In this document: positions 30,196 through 31,802 of the stretch, in pieces
Position numbering within the stretch: position 1 is the first letter of the stretch
Layout of the letters: the number at the start of each line of letters is the position of its first letter
Source: an uncultured Campylobacter sp.
Lineage (GTDB): Bacteria > Campylobacterota > Campylobacteria > Campylobacterales > Campylobacteraceae
Reading direction: 5' to 3'
Length of the DNA stretch: 31,802 nucleotides
Assembly: GCF_937973075.1 (NCBI RefSeq)
Contig: NZ_CALBWL010000028.1
Location: 1-31,802, forward strand
The notes under the pieces: generated by a model
The model's database searches: none
What the model was told of the DNA's origin: nothing
The model's input: the letters and a program-made list of their open reading frames with translations, nothing else
Position numbers and translations under genes: made by a program

Positions 30196-31802
30196 TTACG
30201 ATATTATTTTGCCGTTTCTATCGACGATAGTTTCGCGACCGTCCAGTATGATTTTGACGTAGTCGTCGCTTAAAACTTTCAAGAATTCTACTTCGTCGTA
30301 GAACATAGGCTTTAAAATTTCATTATCCTCATCGTCCAGCAGGCCCCATTTGCCGTCTTTTTTGACTTTAACATATCCTTTATAATATATGACTTGATCG
30401 TATATGCCAGACAGGGTATCGGCTAAAAAGCATATTTTGTCATAAATAAAAGGGATGACTTCTTTGCCGGTTTTGTCTATGAGGCCATATTTACCATCTT
30501 TTTTGACCCAAGCTAAACCTTCGCGGAAGCCCCAAGCGCCATCATATATACAAAGGATGACTTCTTTGCCGGTTTTATATATAATACCCCATTTGCCGTC
30601 TTTTACAACTGCAGCTAAGCCTTCTTTAAAATCATCAACCTTATCATAGATACAAGAGATTATCTCTTTGCCGGTTTTGTCTATATAGCCATATTTGTCG
30701 TAATCTCTGACCTTAGCTAAGCCTTCTTTAAAATCATCAATATAATTACAAATACAAGGAACGACTTCTTTGCCGGTTTTGTCTATGAGACCGTATCTCC
30801 AATCCTTTTCAACTTTAGCTAGACCTTCTTTAAAATCATAAATACGATCATAAATACAAGGAACTATCTCTTTGCCGGTTTTGTCTATGAGGCCATATTT
30901 GTAATCCTTTCTAACTTTAGCTAGACCTTCTTCAAAATAATCAATACGATCATAAATACAAGGAGCAATCTCTTTGCCGGTTTTGTCTATGAGGCCATAG
31001 TCGCCGTCATAGTTGCCGTATTTTTTGACCTTAGCTAAGCCTTCTTCAAAATCATAAATCTCACCATAAATGCAGGGAGTAATCTCCTTGCCGGTTTTAT
31101 CTATATAGCCATATCTGTCGAATTCTCTGACCTTAGCTAAGCCTTCTTTAAAATCATCAATATCATAATAAATACAAGGAGCAATCTCTTTGCCAGTTTT
31201 GTCTATGAGACCGTATTCGCCGTCTTTTTCGACTTTAGCTAAACCTTCTTTAAAATCATCAATATAATGATAAATACAAGGAGCAATCTCTTTGCCGGTT
31301 TTGTCTATTAAGCCCCATTTACCATCTTTTTTAACATGAGCTAAACCTTCTTCAAAATGCCAGACATCATCATAGATACAAGGAGCAATCTCTTTGCCGG
31401 TTTTATCTATTAAGACCCATTTACCATCTTTTTTGACTCGCACCAAGCCTTCTTTTAAATACAAACCTCCATCACAAATACAAGGAGCAATCTCTTTACC
31501 AGTTTTATCTATAAAGCCATATTTTTCGTCTTTTGTAACCAAAGTTAAGCCTTCCTCAAAATCCCCAACTGCATCATAAATACAAGGAGCTATCTCTTTG
31601 CCGGTTTTGTCTATGAAGCCATAGTCGCCGTCATAGTTGCCGTATTTTTTGACCTTAGCTAAGCCTTCTTTAAAATCATAAATCTCACCATAAATACAAG
31701 GAGCAATCTCTTTGCAAGTTTTATCTATGAAGCCATATTTACCGTCTTTTTTGACCTTAGCTAAGCCTTCTTCAAAATTATAAATCTCATCATAAATACA
31801 AG
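30196..31802 (-). CDS. WG-repeat protein, C-terminal part (cut by window edge)
   Basis: The frame is open to the right edge, so the N-terminus is missing; at least 535 codons are present. It consists of about 13 complete 34-residue WG repeats of the form YGLIDKTGKEIAPCIYD, then xIxDFxEGLAKVKKDGK. Two units are longer (KYGNYDGDYG). The last two units diverge (GLLDDEDNEILKPMFYDEVE, IVDRNGKIIS). WG repeats form beta structures of uncertain function and are often found in surface or secreted proteins. No signal peptide can be judged. Unit sequences are very alike at DNA level, which points to recent expansion. A TTG at 31542 is not the true start because the repeat frame continues beyond it. Confidence 0.88.
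   Translation of the reverse strand, partial: CIYDEIYNFEEGLAKVKKDGKYGFIDKTCKEIAPCIYGEIYDFKEGLAKVKKYGNYDGDYGFIDKTGKEIAPCIYDAVGDFEEGLTLVTKDEKYGFIDKTGKEIAPCICDGGLYLKEGLVRVKKDGKWVLIDKTGKEIAPCIYDDVWHFEEGLAHVKKDGKWGLIDKTGKEIAPCIYHYIDDFKEGLAKVEKDGEYGLIDKTGKEIAPCIYYDIDDFKEGLAKVREFDRYGYIDKTGKEITPCIYGEIYDFEEGLAKVKKYGNYDGDYGLIDKTGKEIAPCIYDRIDYFEEGLAKVRKDYKYGLIDKTGKEIVPCIYDRIYDFKEGLAKVEKDWRYGLIDKTGKEVVPCICNYIDDFKEGLAKVRDYDKYGYIDKTGKEIISCIYDKVDDFKEGLAAVVKDGKWGIIYKTGKEVILCIYDGAWGFREGLAWVKKDGKYGLIDKTGKEVIPFIYDKICFLADTLSGIYDQVIYYKGYVKVKKDGKWGLLDDEDNEILKPMFYDEVEFLKVLSDDYVKIILDGRETIVDRNGKIIS
30440..31802 (-). repeat. About 102-bp tandem repeats encoding WG units
   Basis: Blocks such as ATCTCTTTGCCGGTTTTGTC recur about every 102 bp (114 bp in two units) across the whole stretch to the window edge, with few changes. 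The frame is kept throughout. Such arrays are prone to gain and loss of units. Confidence 0.85.

Noticed and set aside
30440..31802. CRISPR-like regular repeats
   Set aside because: Repeats of about 102 bp are in frame, vary at codon level and encode WG units; there are no unique spacers of constant length and no cas genes.

Overview
The window reads as chromosomal DNA of a Campylobacter species with comparatively high GC, of the C. gracilis / C. showae / C. rectus kind; the exact species cannot be decided from the sequence alone. The evidence is the epsilonproteobacterial frdCAB order, a catalase gene followed by an ankyrin gene as in C. jejuni, a RibBA with a degenerate second domain, Campylobacter-style TATAAT promoters with no clear -35 box, and gene-free DNA saturated with AAATTT/AATTTT motifs. 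Most genes lie on the minus strand in short, tightly packed operons with 4-8 nt overlaps. In several places the start codon is TTG.

Layout. 1-4654: threonine dehydratase (ilvA), then an NhaC-type Na+/H+ antiporter overlapping a TrmA-family uracil methyltransferase. 5333-6565: a secreted ankyrin protein. 7046-9451: copper export pair copZ-copA. 9584-11221: divergent plus-strand run of YebC, a cyclophilin and AcpS. 11222-12371: more than 1 kb without a convincing gene. 12372-13715: class II DAHP synthase, divergent from rarD and a small membrane-anchored protein (13820-15095). 15163-15333: a probable leucine-rich-repeat remnant. 15829-17750: katA and its ankyrin partner. 17989-18198: an orphan small ORF in an AT-rich pocket. 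18417-19856: a membrane-anchored ankyrin protein. 20228-22259: an AT-rich accessory module of unknown function, present as one intact copy (a 60-aa protein plus a 324-aa membrane protein) and one frameshifted copy. 22435-25877: fumarate reductase frdCAB. 25972-26790: lgt. 26819-27464: a peculiar T-poor block. 27465-31802: a run of a TorD-like protein, dinB, ribBA and the C-terminal part of a large WG-repeat protein cut by the window edge.

How the genes relate. Most functions are core: anaerobic fumarate respiration, riboflavin, aromatic amino acid and phosphopantetheine metabolism, lipoprotein maturation, copper and peroxide defence. The accessory flavour comes from eukaryotic-like repeat proteins (three ankyrin, one WG, one LRR remnant) and from the 20-22 kb module.

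The most unusual signal is a tandem 15-bp repeat anchored on AATT. It is strictly in phase inside two unrelated coding regions: the middle of the TrmA-family protein (2189-2293) and the N-terminus of the 324-aa membrane protein (20971-21135). In both it encodes N-(S/F)-x-x-x pentapeptides. Similar AATTTT cores spaced about 13-16 bp, but out of strict phase, recur in gene-free DNA. The second noteworthy object is the decayed duplicate at 21380-22259, whose frameshifts sit in T tracts. Functions are inferred from motifs read by eye; no database search was run.
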